This document shows positions 34,683 through 47,569 of a DNA stretch of 64,000 nucleotides, piece after piece (within the stretch, counting starts at the first letter, position 1; each line of letters begins with the position of its first letter). The notes below the pieces were generated by a model. That model was given only the letters and a program-made list of their open reading frames with translations. It did no database searches and had not been told where the DNA came from. The position numbers and the translations under genes are program-made. Source of the DNA: Aspidiotus rigidus (Eukaryota > Arthropoda > Insecta > Hemiptera > Diaspididae); assembly GCA_035079385.1 (NCBI GenBank), contig JAVHKY010000023.1:8779501-8843500 (forward strand), in the 5' to 3' direction.

Positions 34683-34933
34683 ATGTGGTGCGATCTAACG
34701 AATCCTATCATAAGTCGGGAGTACTTTTGTCGGGTTTTTGCTTGTTTCGCAGTATCTACACTCACTTGTAGGAATGCACAACACCGTTGCTAGCCGCGTC
34801 ATGAGAATCAAGAGCAGCTATTGTCACTCGGCTAGCGGCAGTGCAGTGCATTCCTTCAAGTTTAGAGATTGCAGGATAGGCGAAAACATGACGAAAATTC
34901 TCCTGACTTAGGATTTGTTAGATCGCACCACAT
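34683..34933. mobile_element. MITE with long inverted repeats
   Basis: ATGTGGTGCGATCTAAC at the left and GTTAGATCGCACCACAT at the right are perfect inverted repeats. Pairing continues inward with changes (AATCCTA, GTCGGGAGTA, GAATGCAC, GCTAGCCGC) over about 105 bp on each side. The whole 251 bp can form one hairpin. No coding capacity. Confidence 0.75.
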
Positions 34934-35690
34934 CAATTATGACAGTCTGTGGTCTTCCTTTCAAAACAACCTTCATTCTGTTAATGGAAAACTAATTTTG
35001 TAAAGTAACCCATTAGAATTGGCAGTGTCGTTTCTAGCGGAGAAATTGACAAACTTTCTTATCGCTATTCTTACTGGTTCTACTGATCGAATGATGTTAC
35101 AACATGGAAGCTTCTCATTGGTCGAACCTCATCACTGGTTTATCCGAGTTCGCGGATGAAGGTCCCGCTAGGAGCGCTACTTATTTTGTGAAAAAAGTTA
35201 TCGCAGTTTTTTCTACCATGATACGACTACTATTACCACCGACTTAGTCTGTGCTATTACTAATGAAATTGTGATTTCACCGTTTCAAATTGTTTTTCAT
35301 GAAAAATGCGAAAAATAAAACTTTTCACCCTTTCAATTTTCTTTCAGATGAATGTAATAATTGTAGATTTTTTAAATGACTTTTTTCACTTCATCACTTT
35401 TTTTGTAAGCTTCTTCCAATTGACGCCATGGTAAATCTAGAGGGCGCCTCCTTTGCCTTTATTTGCCAGTATGGTAAACACGATCATTTGTTTTCTGTGA
35501 TCGCTTGTGCTTATATGTTTATGATGGTGGGGTGAAAAGTGTCTTTCGTATATTCATTAATAGTTTGTGATTTCGTGATCTGATTTATTTCACGTGATGG
35601 ATTCTTTTACTAATCATGTCAGTTATTTCATTATTCTCGAAAAAAAAAAAAATTTTTTTGACGCTGATCACGATGTCGTTGACCGTTTTT
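34934..35690. other. Intron stretch, possible degraded elements
   Basis: TCTAGCGGAGAAATTG and TCCCGCTAGGAGCGCTAC recall the outer words around 33710 and 34010, so a degraded relative may be present. Otherwise nothing recognised. Confidence 0.3.
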
Positions 35691-36113
35691 GACATGTTCC
35701 ATGTCTTTTCTCTTGCCGGACCCCGATTTTGAAACTCGCGAGTACACCCCCCTCCCCCCCCCCGCCAAAGAAATCTCTACCCCGTGGGTGATTCAGAAAT
35801 TCGCGAGTACACCTCGCGTAATAATAATAATTAATAATAAATAAATAAATAATATTAAATAATTAAATAAATAAATAATTGAATAATTAATATAATTAAT
35901 AATTAGAAAATGTCTACCCCGTGGGTGATTCAGAAATTCGCGAGTACACCCCGCGTAATAATAATAATTAATAAATAATTAATTAATTAATAATTAAATA
36001 ATTAAATAATGGAATAATTAAATAATTAATTACCGTGCGTCCGTGCACATCTCTACCTCGTGGGTGATTCAGAAATTTGCGAGTACACCCCGCGTAATAA
36101 TAATAATTAATAA

Positions 36114-36160
<47 letters not shown>

Positions 36161-36250
36161 ACAAATAAATAAATAAATAAATAATATTAAATAATTAAAT
36201 AAATAAATAAATAAATAAGTAATTAATATAAATAATAATTAGAAAATTTA
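35691..36250 (+). mobile_element. Composite microsatellite element, truncated copy C
   Basis: It starts GACATGTTCCATGTCTTTT, as in copies A and B, has the C-run, and then three blocks with TCTACCYCGTGGGTGATTC and GCGAGTACACC followed by AAT/AAAT tracts. It stops after the last AAAT tract. The CCCTAGACTTGAATTGTC units and the 3' inverted end are missing. Confidence 0.65.
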
Positions 36251-38859
36251 ATAAACTGAATAATATTTATTATTTTAAAAGAGGTAACATTCTGAGGGTT
36301 GAGTTGGCAAATACTTCGCAAATAGAAAAGTGGATGAATTTACCGAGGAGTCAATTTAATTAAGGTCTTCTCAATCACGTGCGATTTTTGTTGGTAAATT
36401 GAAGGAGTAACCTAATGATGACCAACACGAGTGGTCTAAACCGATCGCGAAAATTATTCGGAATTGAATTTTGATTTTGCTTTTGAATAAAGTTTTATTG
36501 GTTACGTGCTTGTGCTCTCCTTCAATTTATTAATTTATCGAGGAATCTTTTTTCGCCTGTGAAGGAAGATGTCGATATTTTGAAAACGTTCGAGGTATTC
36601 AAGAGAGGAACTGAGGATCTTTAGTAGTAAGTTATAAAGATATCTGATGGTAAACTGTAAACGGGCAAGAAAACCCAGCAAAATTTGAGACTTACGAGGA
36701 ATTTTGTACTTTATAGTTAGAAGAGAAAATTATTATGCTTGTGTAAAGGGGAGTGAACTTCAGTATGTTTTTGTATTTTACTATTATACGAGTAGAAGTT
36801 TATATATTCATTACTATTTGTCGTGATTTCGGAATTTTATTTATAATTTCTCTGGTCGTTCTCGGATTTTATTTTTATAAATCCTGAGATTATACCTCGC
36901 GAATTTATTGAATAAAAGGCAGGAAAAATTTATGATTCATAGCAACATTTATTTCCCGATAGTAAATTCAACTCTGCTGAGTGTCGTTCCGTACGACTGT
37001 AGGGACTCCCCCTTTTCTAAAATTTCCTAAAATTTCTCATTTCGCAGTGTGCAAACATTTTTTGAGACGCTTTCTTCGCGAAGATAAACTTCGCAAATGT
37101 GTTTTCTCCCTTTCAGCCCATAAAAATGGAATACATCAGTCAACGAACGAACCAATATGAGAGACGCACTTATACGATCGTGATATTGACCTCTAATGCA
37201 GCATCCTTCCCCTTGCTACAGTAAATAGTGACGAGGATCGTAAAAATCGTGCAACAATGAGGTTTCGCGGGTACAGAAATTGCCTCGCCATTATACTGCC
37301 GTGTTGCGTCTATCTTGATCGACAAAATGTATAAAAATTAAATTGCGACTACGTACGAGCGCCGTCGTATAGAAATGAGTGAGGAAAGTGTGAGCTAAGA
37401 TGATGCTCGGCGCCAGTCTAGTGTTATCGGTCTCTTTGTCAGGGGCAGTACAGCGTCACCCTCGTCTCGTTTTATGTTGGAAAAAACTTTTTTTTTTTTT
37501 CAAGAACACATTTTGCCTATTTCGTAATAAAATTGTTGTTTAAATATTTGAACGGGTTCAACGTACAAATACGAAGTTCCTCGTTCTTATTCGTTACTTA
37601 AGTAGACTGATGCTGATTGTGTATAACCAAAATTTTGACATCGAGTTCTCTCGTGTTGTGTATATATATGCCTGAAAAAGACTTCGAGTATGGACTCTAA
37701 CCTAGGAAAAAAAAAACTAGGTCTTTGCGGTAGAGGCGCGTGATTTATTCGCGACCGACGTCCGAAATATTGTTAGCACTTATTTACTGTAAGTTTACGT
37801 AACATTTGCGCCAGCCAAAATACATACATGGTTGTAGGATTTACTCTTCTCTATAAGAATGTGTACTCGCGAGTTGGTCAATAATACGTTGAATTTCGCC
37901 GAGATAGTTGTAAGATCATTACGACGACGAGAGAGAGAGAGAAAAAAAATGTACATTCATTGTTGGACGATTTAGAAATACGTACGAGCATGTATCTGAT
38001 ATTTGAACGGTCAAAATGTTAATTTAACGCAGGTTTATGAAAGCCTTATAATTAAAAATAATAATTTCGTCATTCGTTACTTCGCGTTCGTTTCTAGGAT
38101 CAAGGCGTATTCCAATGTTTGCCAGAACAGATGAGATAATTGCAATGGTTCATTTTTTCAGGGAGAAAAGTAATTTCCGAAAACCTTGGTGAAATATGAG
38201 AAATTACATAGTTCTGCGTAATTATGGGTCGCGTTCAACAAACATCACGTTTCCTCAACTAGTTGATAGTTCTTTTCCTGAAATCGATCGTTTTTCAAAT
38301 CGCATTCAAGAGAAATTATGGAGGAACTCGTACAAATTTCTGTTCCTTTTGGCCAAGTTTGCGGGGTGTACTCGCTTACGTAATTCCCTTATATAAATTC
38401 GTAATCACGTGGAGATGAGTACGGAATGCGTTTGAAGTTCCACTTACCTTTTGGTCAGATGGTTTTGTGAGAAGTCGCGGCTTCAAACTTTACCCGTCGA
38501 ATATTTTTATCCGCGAATTCTCCTAGCATTTTTACAATTAAACAAGAGATGGGTCAATTCGATGTCTACAGAAAAGCGAAAATAGTGTTCAAAGTGTTCT
38601 GGGGCAAGTGTGCCGCTCGAGGGGCATCGGTACGTGCTGGAATTTGTGATTTGGTAAATGAAAATATCCATTAGTTGGGAAGGTAAGGGTGAAGTAAGGA
38701 TGTGTGTTGTCTGTGACGTTATAGGAAGGCGTCCCAATGAGATCTTATAAGCTCACGAGCTAATGTGAGCCTATTTACTCGTAAGCACACAACCTAGGTT
38801 GAGATATTAGATATTTAAGCTCTACCACAAGCACAGGTTAGGCGAAGACCCTGCAAATT
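36251..38859. other. Intron stretch, nothing recognised
   Basis: Single-copy-looking AT-rich DNA with a GAGAGAGA run near 37930. Short frames only. No family or RNA gene recognised. Confidence 0.45.
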
Positions 38860-40080
38860 TTTTGATGAATCAAGCCTCACTACCTGCTAGATTCTCCAAT
38901 CTTGCAGTAAGGTGTCTTCCGAGAGTGGGAAGTACGGTTAGTGCCCCTCACTCTCCGGGATCTCATATTTGCTTGTTCTACCCTTCATCACCGTGGAGAT
39001 TGATGGGAGGAATTCTCTGTGCGGCTGTTATTTTTCTCTCTCCAGCTCCACTCTATCGACGAGAATTCGGTACATCTGTTATTGTTAACTTACCACCTGT
39101 TTTTTAATCTGCGATATCCCTGTGCGAGAATGAATACGTGGTTTGATGATCATCTTGCATGGCCTTGTGACGATATTAGGCAGGGCTTTCTCGTTGATGA
39201 CATTAAGATTTTTGCCCTAAATCCTTTTCTTGGATCCTTCTGTTCTGCTTTCAGTGTATTCGTACGCTGCTCGCCAGCTCACCTGTGGACCTTTCTACTT
39301 AATTTCTTCAGCTTCAGCCGAGTGTTCTCAAGCTCAGGAAACTACCAATATGCCTTTGATTTCCTCTGCTCTACTCGGGTGGACTCTTCAGTATAGAGCG
39401 CTCAGCCATCTGGTTATCTTGGCTGCGTGTTCTTCTGTGTTTTCCCTTGTATCTTCTCTATCAAGCTGTGGTATAGGACTAATTTTACTTGTTACAGTTC
39501 TATGTAAATTTTCTCAAAGGTGACTAGTATTGTTCATTTTTAGAGTGTACGAGGTTCTCCCACTGCTTCAAATTTGATACAGCGGTGGTCTGAGAGGGTC
39601 TTTCCGTCTAGCATTATTCTCGTTCCTCGTCAAGGTAGGGTCTCGGAAAAATTTAGGTATACATATGAAGTTATTGAGAGGGCAGCCTAATCTAGAAATC
39701 CTCAATACAAATATCATGTTGAGTTAAAGTCGTCGTTTTCTTGTCCCACTCGAGGATCCGTTCATCATCTTCACTCTCTATGTGTCCTCATATGGCGCAC
39801 CAGTCCAACTGACCTCTCGCAGACGGGGACAAGTGAATGGTACATTAGTTATGGACGAGATAACGTCTAGCTTTCGCTCCTGTATAACAGTATGGTTAGA
39901 ACCGCTACCTTGTCCTATTTTGAGGTCGTGTTATTTCAAAACTCTCTTTGCTTCAGGATAAATACAGCTTCCTGGACCTCACTGCTTCCATCGCTCAAGG
40001 CCACCATAAGTTCAGAGTCTTCACAAAGGAGACAGCACTCGATATTCTTATTAATGGGTCATTTTTCTACCCTATGAGTC
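38860..40080 (+). other. Coding-like but unrecognised, probably decayed
   Basis: Composition changes here to more balanced GC. Several overlapping plus-strand frames occur (38862-39107, 39019-39396 and 39230-39523) plus later broken pieces near 39560-39900. The frames overlap and shift, which is typical of a dead element or pseudogene. No motif was recognised, so no function is assigned. Confidence 0.3.
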
Positions 40081-40388
40081 ACAAACTCACAGCATTCAAT
40101 TCATTCATTTATTGACTAGTCCACGTTTCCATGGGTTGTAACGATTTTATTCGGGAAGTTATCATTCTCAAATCTCTCATGAAGTTGAAAATGATCCTCA
40201 AGAAGGCCACGAAAAAAAAGCCTCAACCTCATCACCACCCTAGAAGATGCAAGAGGATCAAGTTGCGCTGCCTAGATAAGTATTCTCGCGTGTTGTACCG
40301 CACCCTCCGACACTTCAGCTTCCTCCCACTCCTGGTAGGCCATACTTTTCGAGAAAAATTGCAAAAACTGCGAGAAAAATTCTAAAAA

Positions 40389-40526
40389 TGTGATCTGCGA
40401 TGAGAAAAGGATGCCCATTGCCCATCTGCGCAGGAATACCATTTCTCTCTGATTGGACATCTAATCAGAGAGAAATGCTGTTCTTGTCAGTGGGCAATGA
40501 GCATCATTTTCTCATCGCAGGTCACA
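40389..40526. mobile_element. Foldback MITE, 138 bp
   Basis: Ends are TGTGATCTGCGATGAGAAAA and TTTTCTCATCGCAGGTCACA. Pairing continues through ATGCCCATTGCCCA/TGGGCAATGAGCAT to a central TTTCTCTCTGATT/AATCAGAGAGAAA with a short loop. It is nearly one long palindrome with a few internal mismatches. No coding capacity. Confidence 0.75.
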
Positions 40527-40704
40527 AATGATATTTTTTCAAATTTCAAAGCGATGTTTTATGGTTTCCATTCACTGAAATGTACTCGTATGTGGGTTAG
40601 TTTTGTAGGAAACTTTACGTGGAACAATTTTGGAGTGATGCACCATTACTTTAAAGTCGATAGTTTTCGAGATTTACCGCCCGGCAATGAAAATTTAACG
40701 CCCT

Positions 40705-40857
40705 TTATACAGTAAAATATTGTATGCAACTTGTGAAAACAAGCGGTAAATGACTTCTCATGGAATCTACTTCACTCGGCTTTGCCTCGTTCAGCAAATT
40801 TTGCACTCAAAAGTCATTTACCGCTTTTAGTTCACACGTTGCGTAATATACTATTAT
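40705..40857. mobile_element. Foldback MITE with 45 bp arms
   Basis: AAGCGGTAAATGACTT on the left pairs with AAGTCATTTACCGCTT on the right, and the outer parts pair with changes (TATTGTATGCAACTTGTGA versus TTCACACGTTGCGTAATATA). The loop is about 57 bp. No ORF and no clear target duplication. Confidence 0.6.
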
Positions 40858-40924
40858 GGGGCACATGGGATCTGAAAAATGTAGATTGTGACGTCACAAG
40901 GCTGACCTATGACGTCATGAAATT

Positions 40925-43160
40925 GTAACATACATAAATTACAAAAAATACAGAAAATATAGAAAATACAGAATTTATAAACAATACAGAATTTACATAA
41001 AATACAAACAATACAAAATTTACATAAAATAAAAAAAATACAACATCTACAGAAAATACAACAAATACAAAAAAATACCAACAATAAACATAGAAAAAAT
41101 ACAGGATTTACAGAAAATATAAAATTAACAGAAAATACAGAATTTATAAACAATACAAAAAATACAAAATTTACAAAAAATTTGAAAAATACAAATATAC
41201 AAACAATACAAAATTTACATAAAATACAAACAATACAAAATTTACATAAAATACAAAAAATATAAAAAATGAATTTACAGAAAACACATTTAAAAAAACA
41301 CACAATTTACTTGAAATACAACAAATACAAAAAATGTAACATTTACAAAAAATACAAAAAATAAACATAAAAAAATTCAGAATTTACAGAAAATACAACA
41401 AATACAAAAAAATACAAACAATAAACATAGAAAAAATACAGGATTTACAGAAAATACAAAATTAACAGAAAATACAGAATTTATGAACAATACAAAAAAT
41501 GTAAAATTTACAAAAAATACAAAAAATAAACATAAAAAAATTCAGAATTTACAGAAAATACAAAATTAAAAGAAAATACAGAATTTACAAAAAATTTGAA
41601 AAATACAAAAATTAAACGATACAACATTTATATAACATACAAACAATACAGAATTTACATAGGTAAAATACAAAAAATACAACATTTACAGAAAATACAA
41701 CAAATACAAAAAAATACAAACAATAAACATGGAAAAAATACAGGATTTACAGAAAATACAGAATTAACAGAAAATACAGAATTTATAAACAATACAAAAA
41801 AGTAAAATTTACAAAAAATTTGAAAAATAGAAATATACAAACAATACAACATTTATATAAAATACAAACAATACAAAATTTACATAAAATACAAAAAATA
41901 CAAAATTTACAGAAAATACAAAAAATATAGAATATGAATTTACAGAAAACACATTCAAAAAACACACACAATTTACTTAAAATACAACAAATACAGAAAA
42001 TGTAGCATTTACAAAAAATACAAAAAATAAATATAAAAAAAATTCAGAATTTACAGAAAATACAAAATTAAAAGAAAATACAGAATTTATAAACAATACA
42101 AAAAATGCAAAATTTACAAAAAATTTGAAAAATACAAAAATTAAACAATACAAAATTTACATAAAATACAAACAATACAAAATTTATGTAAAATACAAAA
42201 ACGACGGCTTCCTTAACGAAGTTAAACGGAACCTGTTTTATGAGTCGAATTGGATTTGGTATTGAAAATTCAAGGAAGCCTAGACCTAGATAAAGATAGT
42301 ATAAAGAAGGCCTAGACCTACTGTAAGCCTATCATAATATAGTTTGAGAATCTAAATTTTTCTCGCTCGAGAGACGAAATTTTTCTAAGTCCCTCTCCTA
42401 TCATGGCTCGAGAGTCGAAATTTCTCCAAGTTCCTCTCCTATCATATATGGCTCGAGGGTTCAAATTTTCCCAAGTCCCCCTCCTATCATATATGGCTCG
42501 AGAGTCGAAATTTTTTCAAATCCCCCTTCTATCATATATAGCTCGAGAGTCGAAATTTTTCTAAGTCCCTCTCCTATCATATATGGCTCGAGGGTCGAAA
42601 TTTTTCTAAGTTTTTCGCTGGACGGCGCACGGCGGACGCCAGATTTCTCAAATAGCCCCCCATAAAACAGGTTCCCTGTTAAAAATACAAAATTTACAGA
42701 AAATACAAAAAATATAAAAAATGAATTTACAGAAACCACATTTAAAAAACACACACAATTTACTTAAAATACAACAAATACAAAAAATGTAGCATTTACA
42801 AAAAATACAAAAAATAAACATAAAAAAATTCAGAATTTACAGAAAATACAAAATTGAAAGAAAATACAGAATTTATAAACAATACAAAAATGCAAAATTT
42901 ACAAAAAATTTGAAAAATACAAAAATTAAAGAATTCAAAATTTACATAACATACAAACAATACAGAATTTACATAGATAAAATACAAAAAATACAAAAGT
43001 TACAGAAAATACAAAAAATATAGAATATAAATTTACAGAAAAGACATTAAAAAAAAACACAATTTACAAAAAATACAACAAATACAAAAAATGCAGCATT
43101 TACAGAAAATACAAAATTGACAAAAAATACAGCATTTTTAAAATACAGAAAATACAGAAT
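40925..43160 (+). repeat. AAAATACA-type low-complexity minisatellite array
   Basis: The array is built of words such as ACAAAATTTACATAAAATAC, AAAATACAGAATTT and ACAATACAAAAAATAC, with no constant long period. Longer near-repeats occur at roughly 300-600 bp, for example GAATTTACAGAAAACACATT near 41272 and 41937. It is interrupted by the element at 42201-42680. The minus-strand frames rich in Phe, Cys, Ile and Val are artefacts of the repeat. Confidence 0.8.
42201..42680 (+). mobile_element. Minisatellite-cored MITE-like element, full copy 2
   Basis: It starts ACGACGGCTTCCTTAACG and ends ACAGGTTCCCTGTT. It is inserted into the AAAATACA array (AAATACAAAA on the left, AAAAATACAAAATTT on the right), which marks both boundaries. 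Six core units contain TCATATATGGCTCGAGRGTC. This copy lacks about 8 bp near GTTAAACGGAACC relative to copy 1. Insertion into A-rich sequence seems common to the family. Confidence 0.8.
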
Positions 43161-43169
43161 TTTAGAAAA

Positions 43170-43644
43170 AATTGCGCCGTGCGACGTCCGGCGAAAAACT
43201 TGGAAAAATTTTAACTCCACCTCCAAGCTATATATGGTGGAAAAAAATTTCGACCTTCGAGGTATGATGATAGAAGGACTTGGAAAAATCATGTCATTAA
43301 ATTGTGATGTACAGGCCCGTACTTTGGAGCTATGTCTAATAGAAGGGGAACTTGAAGAAAACTGATCTATGATGTCGTCAGATTGTGACGTCATGTCTGG
43401 CCTGTGACGTCATCAAATTGTGAACTCACGGGCCTCGCCCACCTAGCCTAATATGATAGGAAGGGTACTTTGGAAAAAAACTGATCTATGACGTCATCAA
43501 ACTGTGGCATCACAGGCCCCGCTCCCACGTCACATATTATAGGAGGGGAACCTAGAAAATTTTCGAACTCCGAGCTTTGCCGGCCGGATGGCGGACAGCG
43601 GACGTTTTTGCCGAATAAACCCCCGATAAAACAGGTTCCCAGTT
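43170..43644 (+). mobile_element. Partial minisatellite-cored element
   Basis: Core-like units (TCCAAGCTATATATGG, GGACTTGGAAAAATC) alternate with ATGACGTCATCAAAYTGTG words, and the 3' end is GCCGGCCGGATGGCGGACAG followed by AACAGGTTCCCAGTT. The 5' stem region is absent. The repeated GTGACGTCAT words contain CRE-like TGACGTCA motifs, possibly by chance. Confidence 0.55.
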
Positions 43645-43891
43645 AAAATTGACGTCCGTTCTAACCCCCTGGTGGTAACGGCATCAGTGAGGCGGTAAAG
43701 TTCTCACTATAGCCACCTCGATGAACAAATCTGTGCGAACAAACGTGAGGTAGCGATTTTTCCCCATTTGAGCTTAGTTTATTGCTAATTTGCCTGGACC
43801 AGTATGTCTAGTAGCCGACTACCTAAACTGTAAGCAAGTCACTTCTTCTTTTTCTTACGAAAAAATTAATATCAGCATATTTCTGTTACAG

Positions 43892-44087
43892 GGCTTTTTA
43901 GACGCGAATCTAAAATGTTTCTGGAATGGAGCGCTTATCGAAGCCATGAAAGTTCTCGAATTTCAAGGGTACATCGCACCCGGCGTTCTCCTCGTTACCG
44001 GAAGCCCCTGCGCTCTGGAAGTGGTCCGAGCCGCGTGGGCGAGAAATGTCCTCAAACCGCCAAATAATTATGTGATCAACGTCGTAG
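43892..44087 (+). CDS. Storkhead-box protein, second conserved exon
   Basis: Bounded by acceptor TTCTGTTACAG and donor GTAG|GTGAGT. Length 196 nt: starts phase 0, ends phase 1, reading GFLDANLKCFWNGALIEA at the start, then FQGYIAPGVLLVTG and NNYVINVV, with the next residue completed by the following exon. The CFWN motif, the F-Q-G-W/Y box, the V-L-L-V-T-G-x-P block and the R-x-A-W/D-A-W helix match the conserved N-terminal region of human STOX1 and STOX2. It joins in frame to the exon ending at 22973 (Q|G), giving a 20918 bp intron. The storkhead winged-helix domain should follow in exons beyond 64 kb. The frame is intact and the splice sites are canonical. Confidence 0.85.
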
Positions 44088-46984
44088 GTGAGTATTTAAA
44101 CAATCTAACTAATAGTCTGTAATGAGAGAAGATAGAACGATAAGAATTCTTCGTCGGCCTTGGTAATCGTATTAGAAATTGGCCGATGACAATTCGAGTG
44201 TTCGTCGCGTTATAATTTATTTCGATATCATTACGCTATTTAAATACGATGGTGTGTTTTGCATGTAGATACTCATTGCGAGTGTACTACACTGTTTATA
44301 TTTCCTGCCCAGGCATCCTAATTAGGAAAAAGGTTGTGTTATTGGTACCACTTCGGCTATATCGGGAAGGCAAAAAGAGCAGCGTTGGGCAGACGCGGAC
44401 ACGGCCGGAAGTGAACGCGTTCAGCATTTGTCATTAACGTGACTTCTTACGTGATTGTGTCGATTTCCGAGGCTGCACTTGGAAAAACATGGTGCTGCCT
44501 TAGTGCTTATTTTTATGTTCTTCTCGCAGATTCTTGTCGAGTTTTCTCATAGTTACAACGGGAATGAAAATTGTTCGAATTTCCTGTCTGCGTTTAGTCG
44601 GTGGTCTTTTCTCGTATAGTATTTATTTACCTTTTTTTTTTTTTTTTTCGTGAAAATTGTTGTAGTCGATGTAGCGAGATGATCTTATTTCATTGAATAC
44701 GCGATGTTTAATTAACTTCAACTATGAGAACGTGTGAAAAGAGGTCACCTAGATGTTCACGCAGAGACAAAAACTCAGGAGTTCTCTGACAGGGATACTT
44801 GAACTTGCCAACGTAGTGGATTCGCAATTTTCTGACGTTCGTATATGAGTAGATGAATTACATCCACCGGTAACAAAGAGAAAGAACGAAGTCACACCGA
44901 TAAGGTTGAATGAACTTGGGCGATGCGGAGAAGGGCCGCGTTGATGATGAATAATCTTCATTATTTCTATGGAAAATGAAAATCGACGTACGAATCCGGA
45001 AGCGTATTATTAATTTGGGAATAACTTTTTCGATGAAATATATAGGTACACAAAGGAGGTTTGGAAAACCTTTGATCTTTGCGCAGTTTACATAGTCGAG
45101 GAAGCAACAGTTGACATATTTACAAGTTTTTTCTTCGAGCCTACGTTATTAATAATTATCGTACGAATTTATAATGTATGTTATAAATGTGGTATAAACT
45201 ACGAAGGCTGTCACACTATTGCGGCTTGCGAGTGTTATTCCCCGCAATACGTCTCAGATAATTATTCAGTTATTTTGTTACGCTTCCTTGGTGCATGTCG
45301 TACTTTTATATTTAGTGCTCGGGAGATTCAATATTGAAAGAGAGTGCGTTCGAGTAACTTTATTTGTCAGCTAGGAACATTACGCACGACGATTATCCTC
45401 GAGCTCTGCGAGAACGAAGTAGATAGATGATAAATTACGAGTAACTTTTTTTTTCGTATTTCTCGGGCCCGGCTCCAAGGAGAGATTCTATCGAATTCTG
45501 CCCATGTCTTACGAAAGAAAGATGAACTTTCATGGAGATTACCGCATAATTTAGATAAGTCGTCGACTACTTCATCCTCCTTCCTTCCTCAGACAGCGCG
45601 ATACAAATCAACCTGTAGTACTGCAGAAATCATATTTTCTTTATAAATATTTTTCTCGATTCTTCGCGCTACCGAGCGTACATCATGCCCGTGACTTTCT
45701 ACATTACAGGTTGACCTTTTCGATCGCAAATAGGTGACTCTTATACGCCCTTGGTCTAAATAATTATTTCTTTTCCGCTACTGCATCAGGTACATTAAAA
45801 ACTCTCTTTTAGTCGCCATTGACTCGTGATTAGTTCGCTTCCGACTGTGCATTGACGTCGTCTGTACTTCGCTTCGGTTGTAAACGTTTGGTGCTATCAG
45901 GTTGTAGTCCTACGAGTCTCTAATCAACTTGAATTAAAAGATTCGATTCATGCTATCGTGATCTCATGAATCTCCAGTTTGTCAATTTGGTTTTCCTTTT
46001 CCGCGTCGTGGTTAATGGTTTCTCGGCCAGATGAACTGATGGTTTTGAAATTGGCCCATTTGTCGACTTTTATGGAGCCCCAACCTTTTACCTGTTTATG
46101 TAGATTGCTGGAAGTCGACATTTAAACTGAGTCAGAGCTCCCTCACCGTCCTACCTCTTGAACTGCCGTTCACCTGTAGTATCCTTTAATAATTTTATCA
46201 TAAGTTTTGAGTTATGACCACTCGGAACTATTCTAGTTAAAGATCATGTTTTGTTAGTTCGTATCTATTTCGACATAAATTTTTCAAAGAAACTGTGCGC
46301 CGCGATGTCATCAATGTCATTTGTCTTCTATTTATGCTAGAATTGTGGTCGTGAACGCGTGCATCGCGATGATAAGGGGTTACGACCTGGTTTCAAACGC
46401 TATGTGACTTGGCCCTGTTGTACTGGTGTTTTCAAATCACTCAAGAAAATTTATTCGCTTGTTTTTCTTTCTTTCTTTCTTAAAACTTGGTGTTTTAAGA
46501 TGACATTTCGTTGATCTCTGATGTATCGCTTTTTTCGACTTTGCTCCGTTGATCACGATTTTTGAAAATTTACTCATCGTCTGCACCGTCTTTAAGAATA
46601 CAATATGACTCGTTTGTATACGACTCATTTAAAACCATAACATTTCGTAGGTACATCAATCCTTATTAGGCAGATTACGTTCTTTCCACGTAATGCATAA
46701 TGTACCTTTCGTACCAATGAGAAATGAGGCGTGTTTACGGAGGTATTAGTTCTAATTTGCGAAATAACATCATTTTGCAAATCCTACGGGCGAGCTTGAG
46801 ATAGTTGATCATGTTCGGGCATAATGGAACCGGTAACGAATGCCGTTCTTCGACTCTTTCATCCCTAAGGTTATTAGTCGTAATTTTTTGCATCGTATTT
46901 AGAACGCGGTTGGTCGTGCCCACAAAAATCCTGTCAGCTCTCACACCAGTAGCTCAGGCAGATTAGGTTTTGAAATAGAAATGA
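44088..46984. other. Intron 3' of the second storkhead exon, nothing recognised
   Basis: AT-rich single-copy-looking DNA. A T-run lies near 44632. No repeats, RNA genes or protein families were recognised. Conserved intronic enhancers cannot be seen without comparison. Confidence 0.45.
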
Positions 46985-47569
46985 ATGTCGGCAACATTTT
47001 TTTCGTGGATTATGTTTAAAATGGTCTCCTGATAAACATACTAAAAGTCCAAAGCGATCAGAGAGCGGGACCTCCCCAAAGGAGGTCAAAGTACCACAAA
47101 AATTAGTTTTCTTAGAATAAATCGAAAACTAAGCATCTAAGAAAAAAAAGTTTCGAACAAAAGTTGTTCCTCATCAAATTTCCTATAAATTTCACTATAT
47201 ATATGTCAACTTAGCCCAAAAACTCGAGCTGAAAAGTTGGTTTGAATGTTGAGCGATTTTCTAAAATTTTTGATTTTAGTGTTAGTGTAGTCAAATTAGA
47301 CAGGTTTCGGAAAAAAAAGAACATTGCGACATAGTAAAGGTCTGATTGCTGGAAATGGTCAAGAATGGAGTCCAAAACAACATACTAACTTCTCCGCGTT
47401 TTCCCCAAGAGCATCTGTTTTATGGGGGTTGAAACCCCCTCAAAATCAGTCTTTTTTTTAAATATCCCGCCTAATACGCATTTTAGAGAAAAAAGTCATC
47501 TGTCAAAAATTATTCCTCGTGAAATCCAGGCAAACTTGCTGAATTTCTTATTGTTCCAGGCGATATAGG

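Noticed and set aside
40854..43000. Minus-strand ORFs rich in Phe, Cys, Val and Ile
   Set aside because: Low-complexity translation of the AAAATACA array, with no transmembrane design beyond what the repeat dictates.
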